This document shows, in pieces, positions 1 to 8,550 of a stretch of DNA of 64,000 nt. Origin of the DNA: Firmicutes bacterium ADurb.Bin248 (GTDB lineage Bacteria; Bacillota; Clostridia; Christensenellales; CAG-138); the NCBI GenBank assembly GCA_002069725.1, contig MWBW01000007.1:1-64000 (forward strand), written 5' to 3'. The notes below the pieces were generated by a model. That model made no database searches and was not told the origin of the DNA. It worked only from the letters and a program-made list of their open reading frames with translations. Every line of letters starts with the position of its first letter. Within the stretch, counting starts at the first letter, position 1. The position numbers were made by a program, and so were the translations under genes.

Positions 1-1
1 C

Positions 2-928
2 CCCACCGCCGTGAAGCTTTCGATCAAAGATGCGAACCGCTGCGAATACGTCCTCATAAACGGCGCGGAATGCGAGCCGTACGTCACATCCGACATGCGC
101 ACCATGCTCGACGACGGGGATATGGTCTGGGAGGGCGTCCTTCTGATCAAGCGGTACTTCCCCCGCGCGCGGATCATCATCGGCATCGAGGACAACAAGC
201 CCGAGTGCGTGGAGAGCTTTCGCGGGAGATGCGAAACCGAAAGCGGCGTCGAGGTCGCGGCGCTGCGCACGCGCTATCCCCAGGGCGGTGAAAAAATGCT
301 GATCCACGCGACGACAGGGCGCGTCGTGCCGGAGGATAAGCTGCCCATAGACGCGGGCGTGCTCGTGCTCAACTGCACGACGCTCGCCGTACTCGCGCGC
401 TATATCAAAACGGGCGTTCCGCTCGTGGAAAAGTGCGTCACGGTGGACGGGCCCGCCGTGCGCGAGCCGCGCAACGTCATTTCGCCCATCGGCACGCCCG
501 TAAGCGCCCTGTTCGATTTCTGCGGCGGATTCGTATCCGAGCCGAAGAAGGTTCTCTTCGGCGGGCCGATGATGGGCGTCGCGGTCGCGGACCTGGACGC
601 GCCGGTCATGAAGAACGTCAACGCCGTGCTCGCCTTCGCCGAACGGGACGCCGAGCTTCCCGCGCAGACGGCATGCATCCGCTGCGGCCGCTGCGTGGAG
701 ATCTGCCCCATGGACCTCTCGCCCGTGCAGATCGAAATCGCCTACCAGCTCGGGCGCGCGGAGCTGCTCGAGAAGCATAAGGTCAATTTGTGCATCGAGT
801 GCGGCAACTGCGCCTACGTGTGCCCGGCGCACCGCCGCCTCGTGCAGGTGATGAAATTGAGCAAGCCGCTGCTTAAAAAATACCGCGACGAGAAAAAAGC
901 CGCCGAAAAGGAGGCAAGCCGGACATGA
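2..928 (+). CDS. rnfC: RnfC, electron transport complex subunit C (5' end cut by window)
   Basis: Peripheral subunit of the Rnf complex, which moves electrons between ferredoxin and NAD and pumps Na+ or H+. The frame is open to the first bases, so the start lies upstream; about 309 of the usual ~440 residues are visible. Two ferredoxin-type cluster motifs sit near the C-terminus: CIRCGRCVEICP and, about 40 residues later, CIECGNCAYVCP. The preceding segment matches the SLBB and NAD/FMN-binding part of the family. The last four bases overlap the rnfD start (ATGA), so the two are translationally coupled. First gene of an unbroken rnfCDGEAB run. The missing N-terminus is a window effect, not a defect. 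Confidence 0.95.
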   Translation, partial: PTAVKLSIKDANRCEYVLINGAECEPYVTSDMRTMLDDGDMVWEGVLLIKRYFPRARIIIGIEDNKPECVESFRGRCETESGVEVAALRTRYPQGGEKMLIHATTGRVVPEDKLPIDAGVLVLNCTTLAVLARYIKTGVPLVEKCVTVDGPAVREPRNVISPIGTPVSALFDFCGGFVSEPKKVLFGGPMMGVAVADLDAPVMKNVNAVLAFAERDAELPAQTACIRCGRCVEICPMDLSPVQIEIAYQLGRAELLEKHKVNLCIECGNCAYVCPAHRRLVQVMKLSKPLLKKYRDEKKAAEKEASRT

Positions 929-1920
929 ACCGACTCAACGTTTCCGTATCGCCCCACATCCACGAAGGGAGCAGCACGGCCACGATCATGCGCGACGTCC
1001 TCATCGCCCTGCTTCCCGCGCTCATCGCATCCGTGCTGATTTTCGGGTATCGCGCGGCGCTCGTCACCGCCGTCTGCGTCGCCTCGTGCGTGCTCTCGGA
1101 GTGGCTGTTTGAAAAGGCGCTCAAGCGCCCCTCCACCATAGGCGACCTTTCCGCCTGCGTCACGGGCATGCTGCTCGCCTTCAGCCTGCCCGCGGGCATC
1201 CCGCTCTGGCAGGCGGCGCTCGGCAGCGTAGTCGCCATCATCGTAATCAAGCAGCTCTTCGGCGGCATCGGCCGCAATTTCGCCAACCCAGCCGTCACGG
1301 CCCGCATCGTGATGTTCCTGGCGTTTTCCGGCACGATGTCCGCGTGGACTTTCCCGGAAGGGCTGTTCCCCGCGGTCAACGCCGTGTCCTCCGCGACCGC
1401 GGACGGCATGTCCGCCGCGACCTCCGTCGTGGACGGCATATCCTCCGCGACCCCGCTGGCCGCGCTCTCCTCCGGGGCTGCCGGCGCGACGCTTCCCTCG
1501 CTGCCCGACATGCTGCTCGGCCTTCGCGCGGGCTGCATCGGGGAGACCAGCGCCGTCGCGCTCATCCTTGGCGGAGTTTACCTGCTCGCGCGGCGGATCA
1601 TTTCCTGGCACGCGCCCGCGGCCTTCATCGGCGTCGTGCTCGCGCTCTCGCTGGCGCTCGGTTACGACGCGCCGTATCAACTGCTCTCCGGCGGGCTTCT
1701 TTTAGGCGCGATCTTTATGGCGACGGATTATTCCACCACGCCCATAACGAAAACCGGCAAGCTCGTCTTCGGCGCGGGCTGCGGGCTCATCACCGCGCTC
1801 ATCCGATTCTACGGAAGCTATCCGGAGGGCGTTTCCTTCGCGATACTGCTGATGAACATCGCGACGCCCTACATCGACAGAGGGTTTGTACGCAAGCCCA
1901 TCGGAGGTAAAGCCGCATGA
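925..1920 (+). CDS. rnfD: RnfD, membrane subunit with covalent FMN
   Basis: Integral membrane subunit of the Rnf complex, 331 residues, with about eight to nine hydrophobic segments. It belongs to the NqrB/RnfD family, in which FMN is bound covalently to a Thr in an S-x-A-T motif. That motif is present as SSATPLA (about residues 173-179). Just before it lie two similar blocks, SSATADG and SAATSVVDG, so the FMN-site region appears locally repeated; see findings. Overlaps rnfC upstream and rnfG downstream by ATGA, a tightly coupled operon. The ATG is preceded by AAAAGGAGGC, a strong ribosome binding site. Confidence 0.96.
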   Translation: MNRLNVSVSPHIHEGSSTATIMRDVLIALLPALIASVLIFGYRAALVTAVCVASCVLSEWLFEKALKRPSTIGDLSACVTGMLLAFSLPAGIPLWQAALGSVVAIIVIKQLFGGIGRNFANPAVTARIVMFLAFSGTMSAWTFPEGLFPAVNAVSSATADGMSAATSVVDGISSATPLAALSSGAAGATLPSLPDMLLGLRAGCIGETSAVALILGGVYLLARRIISWHAPAAFIGVVLALSLALGYDAPYQLLSGGLLLGAIFMATDYSTTPITKTGKLVFGAGCGLITALIRFYGSYPEGVSFAILLMNIATPYIDRGFVRKPIGGKAA

Positions 1921-2450
1921 ACGGGAACAGACGGGATATCGTGAAACCCATCGTCGTGCTGACGCTCATCTGCCTTGTCGTGTCGGCGGCGCTCGCCTTC
2001 ACCAACAGCCTGACGAAGCCGGTGATCGACGAAGCCGCGGCGAAACGCTCGGACGAGATCCGCCTCGCCGTCATGCCCGAAGCAGACGCATTCGAGCAGA
2101 TCGAAGTTCCCGGCATGCCCGAAACCGTAAGCGCGGCTTACCGCGCAAAGAACGGCGCGGGCTACGTTTTCAACGTGGTGGGCCGCGGCTACGGCGGGGA
2201 TATGCAGATCATCTGCGGCATCGGGCCGGACGGGAGGATCACCGCATGCATGACGCTCTCCCATTCCGAAACCGAAGGGGTCGGCTCCAAAACCGCCGAG
2301 GAGGAATACCGCGGCCAGTATGCGGGCAAGGACGCGAGCCTCGAGGGCGTGGAGGCCATATCGCGCGCGACGGTTTCATCCGAAGCGTATGAAAAGGCCA
2401 TCCGGGACGTATTCGAAGCGTATGAAGCAGCAAAGGAGGCAGGCCGGTGA
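1917..2450 (+). CDS. rnfG: RnfG, FMN-binding subunit
   Basis: 177 residues. One N-terminal membrane anchor (about residues 12-30) is followed by an extracytoplasmic FMN-binding domain, as in RnfG/NqrC. The expected flavinylation motif S-x-A-T appears as ISRATVSS at about residues 146-153; the Thr is the probable FMN attachment site through a phosphoester bond (known for the family, inferred here). The GVGSKT segment about 40 residues earlier is also typical. Start overlaps rnfD by ATGA and the end overlaps rnfE by ATG/TGA (GTGA), consistent with one transcript. Confidence 0.95.
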   Translation: MNGNRRDIVKPIVVLTLICLVVSAALAFTNSLTKPVIDEAAAKRSDEIRLAVMPEADAFEQIEVPGMPETVSAAYRAKNGAGYVFNVVGRGYGGDMQIICGIGPDGRITACMTLSHSETEGVGSKTAEEEYRGQYAGKDASLEGVEAISRATVSSEAYEKAIRDVFEAYEAAKEAGR

Positions 2451-3130
2451 ACGCAAGACTTAAAACCCTGTTGAACGGCATATTGAAGGAGAACCCCGTG
2501 CTCGTGCTGGTGCTGGGCACCTGCCCGTCGCTGGCGATCTCCACGCAGGCGTCCAGCGCGCTGGGCATGGGCATCGCCGCGACGCTCGTGCTGCTCGGCT
2601 CCAACATGGCCATTTCCGCGCTGCGCAACGTCATACCGGACAAGGTGCGCATACCCTGCTACGTCATACTGATCGCGGGTTTCGTGACGATGACCGAGAT
2701 GATCGTCGAAGCGTACGCGTACGAACTCTATAAGGCGCTGGGCATCTATCTGCCGCTGATCGTCGTCAACTGCATCATACTCGGGCGCGCCGAAATGTAC
2801 GCCAACAAAAACGGGGTCGTCGACAGCGCGCTCGACGCGATCGGCATGGGGCTCGGCTTCACGCTGACGCTGCTGGTCATGGCCTCCCTCCGCGAGGTGT
2901 TCGGCAGCGGGACATGGTTCGGCATGGAGATTCCCGTGCTCGCCGACAATCCCATATCGATACTCACCATGGCGCCCGGCGGCTTCTTCGTGTTCGGCTG
3001 CCTGATCGCCCTGGTCAACAAAATCATGAAGGGACAGGCGCTCAAAGGGGCGCGGGCGGGCTGCGCCGCCTGTCCGTCCTGTTCCGACTGCCCGAACGCG
3101 AATGAAGCCCAAGGAGGTGGCGCGGCATGA
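2447..3130 (+). CDS. rnfE: RnfE, membrane subunit with cysteine-rich tail
   Basis: 227-residue integral membrane subunit of the RnfE/NqrD family with about six hydrophobic helices. The start is GTG overlapping the rnfG stop, preceded by AAAGGAGGCAGGCC. RnfE and RnfA form the paired membrane core of the complex; in family structures a [2Fe-2S] or similar cluster sits between them. The C-terminus has an added hydrophilic tail of about 30 residues carrying four cysteines (CAACPSCSDCP). Such a tail lies outside the membrane core and could hold a metal or redox site; see findings. Confidence 0.95.
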   Translation: MNARLKTLLNGILKENPVLVLVLGTCPSLAISTQASSALGMGIAATLVLLGSNMAISALRNVIPDKVRIPCYVILIAGFVTMTEMIVEAYAYELYKALGIYLPLIVVNCIILGRAEMYANKNGVVDSALDAIGMGLGFTLTLLVMASLREVFGSGTWFGMEIPVLADNPISILTMAPGGFFVFGCLIALVNKIMKGQALKGARAGCAACPSCSDCPNANEAQGGGAA

Positions 3131-3726
3131 TCGATTACAGAGGGCTTGTCGTTATCCTGGTCGGCGCGGTGTTCGTCAACAACTACGTTCTCCAGCGTTT
3201 TCTGGGCATCTGCCCGTTCCTGGGCGTTTCGAAGCAACTGAGCAGCGCCACGGGCATGAGCCTCGCCGTCATATTCGTCATGATGCTTTCGACCGCCGTG
3301 ACCTGGCCGATACAGACCTACCTGCTGGAGCGGTTCGGGATCGGGTATCTGCAGACGATCGTGTTCATACTCGTGATCGCCGCTCTGGTGCAGCTCGTCG
3401 AAATCGCGCTTAAAAAATACGTGCCCGCGCTGTATCGGGCGCTGGGCATCTATCTGCCGCTGATTACGACCAATTGCGCGGTGCTGGGCGTGACCATATC
3501 CAACATCGACGCCGGATACGGCTTTTTGCAGTCCATAATCAACGCGCTCGGCTCCGGATTGGGCTTCTTCCTCGCGATGGTGCTCTTCTCCGGCGTGCGC
3601 TCGCGCATGGAGGAGGCGGACCCTCCGGAAGCGTTTGCCGGACTCCCGCTGACGCTGACGGCGGCCGCCATCGTGTCGCTGGCTTTCTTCGGCTTCACCG
3701 GCGTCATCGAGAACCTGTTCGGATAA
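3127..3726 (+). CDS. rnfA: RnfA, membrane subunit
   Basis: 199-residue membrane protein, RnfA/NqrE family, six hydrophobic helices, inverted-topology paralog of RnfE. The conserved early segment NNYVLQRFLGICPFLGVS is present and contains the Cys that in homologous complexes ligates the intramembrane Fe-S cluster. A second conserved block ALGIYLPLITTNCAVLG is also present with its Cys. Overlaps rnfE by ATGA; ribosome binding site CCAAGGAGGTGG. Length and motifs look intact. Confidence 0.96.
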   Translation: MIDYRGLVVILVGAVFVNNYVLQRFLGICPFLGVSKQLSSATGMSLAVIFVMMLSTAVTWPIQTYLLERFGIGYLQTIVFILVIAALVQLVEIALKKYVPALYRALGIYLPLITTNCAVLGVTISNIDAGYGFLQSIINALGSGLGFFLAMVLFSGVRSRMEEADPPEAFAGLPLTLTAAAIVSLAFFGFTGVIENLFG

Positions 3727-3736
3727 GGAGGACGCG

Positions 3737-4561
3737 ATGAATCCGATTTTGATTTCCGTGATTTGTGTGACCGGCATAGGCGTGCTGTGCGCCGTCATAT
3801 TGGTCATCGCCTCGAAGGTGATGAGCGTCAAAACCGACGAGCGCCTTCCCGAGATACGCGAGATCCTCCCCGGCGCGAACTGCGGCGCGTGCGGCTTCGC
3901 GGGCTGCGACGGATACGCCGCGGCCCTGATCGAGGGAAACGTACGGACGAACCTCTGCACGCCGGGAGGCGACGCGACGGCGCTCCGCCTGAGCGAAAAG
4001 CTGGGGCTCGCGTATGAGGACGTCGTCGAGAAGGTTGCCTTCGTCCGCTGCGGCGGGGACAGCCGCGCGGCTTTGGACATGGTTGAATACCAGGGCATAG
4101 AGACCTGCGCCGCCGCGGCGTTGCTGCACGGCGGCCAGAAGCTCTGCCCGAGCGCGTGCCTCGGCTTCGGCGATTGCGCGCGGGCCTGCCCGTACGGGGC
4201 GATCCGCGTCGAGGACGGCCTCGCGCGCGTGATACCCGCCCGGTGCACGGGCTGCGGCCTTTGCGTTTCCGCCTGCCCCAAGGGGATCATCGCCACGATG
4301 CCGGACGAGGTGCGCGTCGCCGTCGCCTGTTCCAGCCACCAGAAGGGCGCGGCCGTGCGCCGCGCGTGCGCGGCCGGCTGCATCGCCTGCCGCCGCTGCG
4401 AAAAGGAATGCCCCGAGGGCGCCATCCGGATGGAGAACGAGCTGGCCGTCATCGACTACGACAAATGCACGGGCTGCGGGCGCTGCGTCGAGGTGTGCCC
4501 CACACGCTGCATCCATGCGGGCGATTTTCGCGGCGCGAGCAAGCGGCGGAGCCGCGCCTGA
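3737..4561 (+). CDS. rnfB: RnfB, ferredoxin-like electron entry subunit
   Basis: 274 residues. An N-terminal membrane helix (about 5-27) is followed by a cluster-binding segment GANCGACGFAGC (about 47-57, with a further Cys near 74), then several ferredoxin-type Cys motifs: DCARACP, CTGCGLCVSACP, CIACRRCEKECP and CTGCGRCVEVCP. RnfB is the proposed entry point for electrons from reduced ferredoxin. Ten bases after rnfA, ribosome binding site AAGGAGGACGCG. It ends the rnf operon and is followed by a strong terminator. The number of clusters agrees with clostridial RnfB proteins. Confidence 0.96.
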   Translation: MNPILISVICVTGIGVLCAVILVIASKVMSVKTDERLPEIREILPGANCGACGFAGCDGYAAALIEGNVRTNLCTPGGDATALRLSEKLGLAYEDVVEKVAFVRCGGDSRAALDMVEYQGIETCAAAALLHGGQKLCPSACLGFGDCARACPYGAIRVEDGLARVIPARCTGCGLCVSACPKGIIATMPDEVRVAVACSSHQKGAAVRRACAAGCIACRRCEKECPEGAIRMENELAVIDYDKCTGCGRCVEVCPTRCIHAGDFRGASKRRSRA

Positions 4562-4575
4562 AGCGATTGATGAAC

Positions 4576-4614
4576 CCGCCCCGGAAGCCTTCTTCCGGGG
4601 CGGATTTGTTTTAT
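4576..4614 (+). terminator. Rho-independent terminator of the rnf operon
   Basis: A 12-bp perfect stem (4576-4587 with 4592-4603, CCGCCCCGGAAG paired to its complement) with a 4-base loop, followed by a T-rich run. It lies 14 bases after the rnfB stop and before the convergent GH2 gene. Confidence 0.9.
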
Positions 4615-4630
4615 GATCATTTTTCTTATG

Positions 4631-7114
4631 TCACTCCCCCGCGGCAAGAACGGCTTCGAGCCGCAGCTCCTGCGCGCCGAAGCGCGGCGAGTCGAGCGTG
4701 ACGCGGATCTCGCCCGCGCCCTCGGATCTGATCCAGAACGCGGCCGAGCCGCCCGCGAGCGCGAGCGCGTCCGGGCCGATGAGCCTTCCCGCGCCGGAAA
4801 CGCCGATCCGGACGGCTTCGTTTGAAAAAGGCATGACATTCCCAAGAGTATCCACATGCTCGAGCACCACGCGGCACACGTCGTAGGTATCCCCTTCAAT
4901 GAGTAGCCGGCTGTCCGGCGTGACGCGAAGCCCGGCGGACGCCGCGGGGCCTCGTTTTGCGCGCGCGACGAGCCGGTCCCCGATATACCCCTCGAACGTA
5001 TACTCGGTCGACTCCGTGCCCCAGCCCGCGACGTAGCGCGTGAACAGATCGACCGCGTTTTGATAGGGGAGGCGGTGCTTGAGCATGGCGTACGCCATCG
5101 AGAGCTTATAGCGCAGCGGCAGCGACTTGTCGCCGTAGCGCGCGACCGCCGAAAAGATGCGCTTGACGCGTTCCGCGTCGCGCTTATTGAGGCCCTCGTT
5201 GCGCGCGAGCCGGTCGCCGATGAAGTCCGCGATGGCGACGGGCGGATGCGGGAGGTTCGGGAACGCCGCGCGGTCCGGAAAATAAGCGCCGACATATTCC
5301 CCGTTGCGATAGAGCCTGACGCTATCGCAGTTCGTGAAAACATAGACGCGCTCGAGCATAGAGCCTGCGCGCTCCCCCGGGCTCATGGCGGAGGCGACCT
5401 CCATGACCGGTATTTCGTCCTGCTGCGAGCGATAGGCCGCGGCGGCCTCCTTGGGCAGGCGGAACATATCCATCACGCCGTGATAGCAGATCCTGTCGCC
5501 GCTGCCGAAATCCTTGTGCGTGTTGTAATCGCACATGCACCAGCCCGCCGCGCCCGAAATGCCGGGCGTGCCGTACGCGCGCTCGAGCACGCGAAGGTGA
5601 CGGAGCGCGTGCTCCACGCGCTTCTGCTCGCAGTCGAACTTCTTGGTCGGGAACATATGGCCGTTGTGCTCGGTCACGAGGTACGGCGCGCGCGATTTTG
5701 TGACCTCCCCCGGCTTCTTGAGCGGTTCGTTGCGCCCGCTGTGCACGAAGTCGTTGTATGTGTAAACATCCTCGAGAAGGCGGCTGCCTTCGAAGTTGCG
5801 CACGCCGCCGGTCTGGCGCGTGCCGTCGAGCCGCCGCGCAAGCGCGTTGGTCGCGGCGTAAAAACCGTCGTCGTCCTGCGATTCGTTGATGCGCGTCCCC
5901 CAGAGCACGATCGAGGGATGGTTCCAGTCCCGCTCGATCATCTCCTCGAGCGCGCGCAACGCATTTTGCTTCCACGTTTCATCGCCGATGTGCTGCCAGC
6001 CGGGCAGCTCCTCGAACACCATCAGGCCGATTTCGTCGCAGCGGTCAAGGAAATGGCGGGATTGCGGATAGTGCGAAGTCCGCACGAAGTTGAGCCCGAG
6101 ATCGTACCTGAGCAGTTCCGCGTCGCGCGCCTGGGCGGTTTTGGGCATGGCGTTGCCGACGTAGGGAAAGCTCTGGTGGCGGTTCAGGCCGCGCAGCTTG
6201 ATCTTCTCCCCGTTGAGATAGAAGCCCTCGGGCGCGAAGCGCGCCTCGCGAAAGCCGAAGCGGACCGCGGTTTCGTCGAGCAGATCATTCCCGCAGATTA
6301 GTTCCAGTCCGAGCGTATAGAGGTTCGGAGCGTTCAGATCCCATATGGCGACGTTTTCCGCGCCGAACGCGGCGCTCGCCTGTTGCCTGGCTTCGCCCGT
6401 GAGCGTCAGCGGCTGCTCGAAGCGCGCCGCGACGCCGTCGGTCCCCGCGAGCGTGAAGCGCATGCGCGCGTCCCGCCGGACGCCCGCGGCGTTGTCGATC
6501 ACGACGTCCGCCTCGACCCGCCAGCCTTCGCCGCTTCGCCGCGTTTTCACGCGAAGCTTGTCCGCGAAAACCGCGCCGGTCTGTTCGAGCCAAACCTCGC
6601 GGTAGACGCCGCCGTAGGTCAAATAGTCCACGACGTAGCCGAACGGCGGTATGTCCGCGCGCTCTCTTGAGTCCACGACGACCGCGAGGGCGTTGTCCCC
6701 CGCGCGGATTTTACCGGTCAGCTCGCAGAAAAACGGCGTATAGCCCCCGAGATGCTCGCAGAGGAATTCGCCGTTGAAATAGACGCGCGCCGCGGCCATG
6801 ACGCCCTCGAAGCGCAGGAACACGCACCCGTCCGGCGGCTCGCTGTAATACAGATGTCTTCGATAGCAGCTCACGAACTGATAATCGCGCTCGTCGAAGT
6901 TGTTGTATGCAAGCTCTCTGTTCGTGTGCGGCAGGCGCACGGGCGCGAAGCCCGTTTCGTCGGCCGCGCCGCTCTCCAGCCCGTCGCGGTACTCCGGCGA
7001 ATAGAGCCAGCCGTCGTTGATCGGCCGCACCGTTCTCGCTGCCGACACTTCTTTAGTCCGAAATGCCGCGCGCGCGTCATGGTAAATACGCTCCCGCGTG
7101 TTCTGATCGTCCAT
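4631..7114 (-). CDS. Glycoside hydrolase family 2 (beta-galactosidase/glucuronidase-like)
   Basis: 827 residues from the chosen ATG at 7114, which has GGGGGAAA just upstream; a longer frame to 7150 lacks a site. The protein follows GH2 order: N-terminal jelly-roll sugar-binding domain, Ig-like domain, then a TIM barrel. The barrel contains NFVRTSHYP, the acid/base region NHPSIVLWGTRINES (Glu of INES) and a probable nucleophile Glu in LVTEHNGH. No signal peptide, so it acts in the cytosol on imported oligosaccharides or glycoconjugates. The exact sugar cannot be read from sequence. It is the last gene of the minus-strand block with the peptide transporter and two M14 peptidases, though 200 bases separate it from the nearest one and a TATACT box at 7193-7188 may give it its own promoter. 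Confidence 0.88.
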   Translation of the reverse strand: MDDQNTRERIYHDARAAFRTKEVSAARTVRPINDGWLYSPEYRDGLESGAADETGFAPVRLPHTNRELAYNNFDERDYQFVSCYRRHLYYSEPPDGCVFLRFEGVMAAARVYFNGEFLCEHLGGYTPFFCELTGKIRAGDNALAVVVDSRERADIPPFGYVVDYLTYGGVYREVWLEQTGAVFADKLRVKTRRSGEGWRVEADVVIDNAAGVRRDARMRFTLAGTDGVAARFEQPLTLTGEARQQASAAFGAENVAIWDLNAPNLYTLGLELICGNDLLDETAVRFGFREARFAPEGFYLNGEKIKLRGLNRHQSFPYVGNAMPKTAQARDAELLRYDLGLNFVRTSHYPQSRHFLDRCDEIGLMVFEELPGWQHIGDETWKQNALRALEEMIERDWNHPSIVLWGTRINESQDDDGFYAATNALARRLDGTRQTGGVRNFEGSRLLEDVYTYNDFVHSGRNEPLKKPGEVTKSRAPYLVTEHNGHMFPTKKFDCEQKRVEHALRHLRVLERAYGTPGISGAAGWCMCDYNTHKDFGSGDRICYHGVMDMFRLPKEAAAAYRSQQDEIPVMEVASAMSPGERAGSMLERVYVFTNCDSVRLYRNGEYVGAYFPDRAAFPNLPHPPVAIADFIGDRLARNEGLNKRDAERVKRIFSAVARYGDKSLPLRYKLSMAYAMLKHRLPYQNAVDLFTRYVAGWGTESTEYTFEGYIGDRLVARAKRGPAASAGLRVTPDSRLLIEGDTYDVCRVVLEHVDTLGNVMPFSNEAVRIGVSGAGRLIGPDALALAGGSAAFWIRSEGAGEIRVTLDSPRFGAQELRLEAVLAAGE

Positions 7115-7326
7115 GCCGTTTCCCCCGCCTTCCCGCACCGCACGGCACATCCGTCGGGTTCCGTCGCGCGGTTCTTTTTACCAAATAAGTATATCACAGG
7201 CGGATCGGGGAAGCGAGCGATTCTCCTCGCCGCGCCGTTCCGCCGGCGGATTCCGATGATCTTTACTGACGAAAATCGGATGATCGGGATACCGAATAAG
7301 CGGGAGATCAATCAGACTTGATGCGT

Positions 7327-8424
7327 TTATTTTTCCTCAACATCCAGCGCCTGCCGCATCAGCACGGAGGCGAGGCCGCCGGCGCGGCTCCAGACGAGCT
7401 CGTCGAAGCGCGCGTCGTCATGGGGCAGCGAGCCGTTGCCGACCGGCGTAAGCTCGATGCAGAAGCCGGGCTTCAGATATTCTTGCCGGAACCAGTTTTC
7501 AAAGCCCGCCCCGTAGACGGCGGGATCACCGGAAACCTCCATGAGCGCGTAGCCGGTCACCTCGGAGATGGATTGCGCGATGGGCGCGGCGGCCTCTATG
7601 GCGTCCTCGGTGCCGCTGTCCGCCCAATAGACGACCTCGCCCTTTGTATGGAAAGAGGCGGCGAGCGCGAACGCGTTTTCCTCGCACAGCCGCATGACGG
7701 CCTGCACCTCGGGCTCGGTGGCGGGCGCCGTGCCCTTGTACATTTCGGAACTGGGCACATCCGTATTGCTGGCTTTTTCCTCCCAATGGCAGGGATACTG
7801 CCGGTTGAGGTCCACGCCGTTGATGTTGGCCTTCCACTCGGCGTAGGTTTCCTTGAGCATGCGCATGCCTTTGACGCGCTCCGGGTCCGCGGCGGCGTCC
7901 GGGCCGTTTTGCACGAGATTCACGCCGTCCGGATTGACCATGGGGAGTATATAGAGCGTCACGGAATCCAACAGGTTCGCGCCGCCCTGCCCGTCCCCGC
8001 GCACATAGGCGCGGGCGTACTCGTCTGCGGTTTCCATCAAAAAGGCGCTGGTGATATATTCGCGCGCGTGGTGCGCGCCAAGCAGCAGCACCTTCACATC
8101 CCCGCGTCCCAGCTTGAGGAGCGTGAGCGCGCGCCCTTCCACGGACTGCCCCGCGGAGGTGACCTCGATCAGCCCGGGGTACGCCGCGGCAAGCTCGTCC
8201 GCGTCGGCGACGAGCATTTCGTAGGTGTAGGTTTGGTTGGGCTCAACGAGGCTTATATGCTCCATCTCGCTCCCGGCGGGTTGCTCCGCAGTGGGGAGTA
8301 TTGTGTTTTCCGCCACGTCGATCGGCGCAGGCGGCGTTCGCGCGCAGGCGGAGAGCAGCAGGCAACCTAGCAAAAAAACGGATAACGCCCGCCTGGCGGC
8401 GTTCTTGATTCTCAACGTATTCAT
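7327..8424 (-). CDS. Lipoprotein zinc carboxypeptidase, peptidase family M14
   Basis: 365 residues from the ATG at 8424. The N-terminus has a basic patch and a hydrophobic stretch ending in LLLSACA, a lipobox, so it is probably a lipoprotein on the outer face of the membrane. The catalytic domain carries the M14 zinc motif in GAHHARE (H-x-x-E), a later His in SFHTKGEV and the catalytic-Glu region CIELTPVG. The closest functional classes are carboxypeptidases and gamma-D-glutamyl-diaminoacyl peptidases. It would trim peptides outside the cell before uptake by the neighbouring ABC importer. The frame extends upstream to 8532, but that part lacks signal-peptide features. Confidence 0.88.
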   Translation of the reverse strand: MNTLRIKNAARRALSVFLLGCLLLSACARTPPAPIDVAENTILPTAEQPAGSEMEHISLVEPNQTYTYEMLVADADELAAAYPGLIEVTSAGQSVEGRALTLLKLGRGDVKVLLLGAHHAREYITSAFLMETADEYARAYVRGDGQGGANLLDSVTLYILPMVNPDGVNLVQNGPDAAADPERVKGMRMLKETYAEWKANINGVDLNRQYPCHWEEKASNTDVPSSEMYKGTAPATEPEVQAVMRLCEENAFALAASFHTKGEVVYWADSGTEDAIEAAAPIAQSISEVTGYALMEVSGDPAVYGAGFENWFRQEYLKPGFCIELTPVGNGSLPHDDARFDELVWSRAGGLASVLMRQALDVEEK

Positions 8425-8480
8425 ATCAAATAAACGCAGCGCGCGGCCCGTTCGTTCCATCCTTTTTTGTGCAAAACGCG

Positions 8481-8503
8481 CGGGCGGCGCTGGGCGCCGC
8501 CCG
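8481..8503 (-). terminator. Hairpin terminator after the cytosolic M14 gene
   Basis: A 9-bp GC-rich stem (8481-8489 with 8495-8503) and 5-base loop lie 48 bases beyond the stop of the gene ending at 8551. On the minus strand they are followed by a T-containing run (CGCGTTTTGCACAAAA). It may stop or reduce transcription into the lipoprotein peptidase gene. Confidence 0.6.
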
Positions 8504-8550
8504 AAAGGATTCCCGGACGGCCCGCGCGGCATCCCGTTCTTTTCGCCGGC

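Noticed and set aside
2746-4452. 568-codon open frame antisense to rnfE, rnfA and rnfB
   Set aside because: It lies exactly opposite well-conserved rnf genes and is rich in low-complexity Ser, Arg, Ala and His, as expected for the complement of GC-rich coding DNA.
5060-6301. 413-codon plus-strand frame inside the GH2 gene
   Set aside because: Shadow of the GH2 frame; no ribosome binding site and residue use typical of antisense GC-rich sequence.
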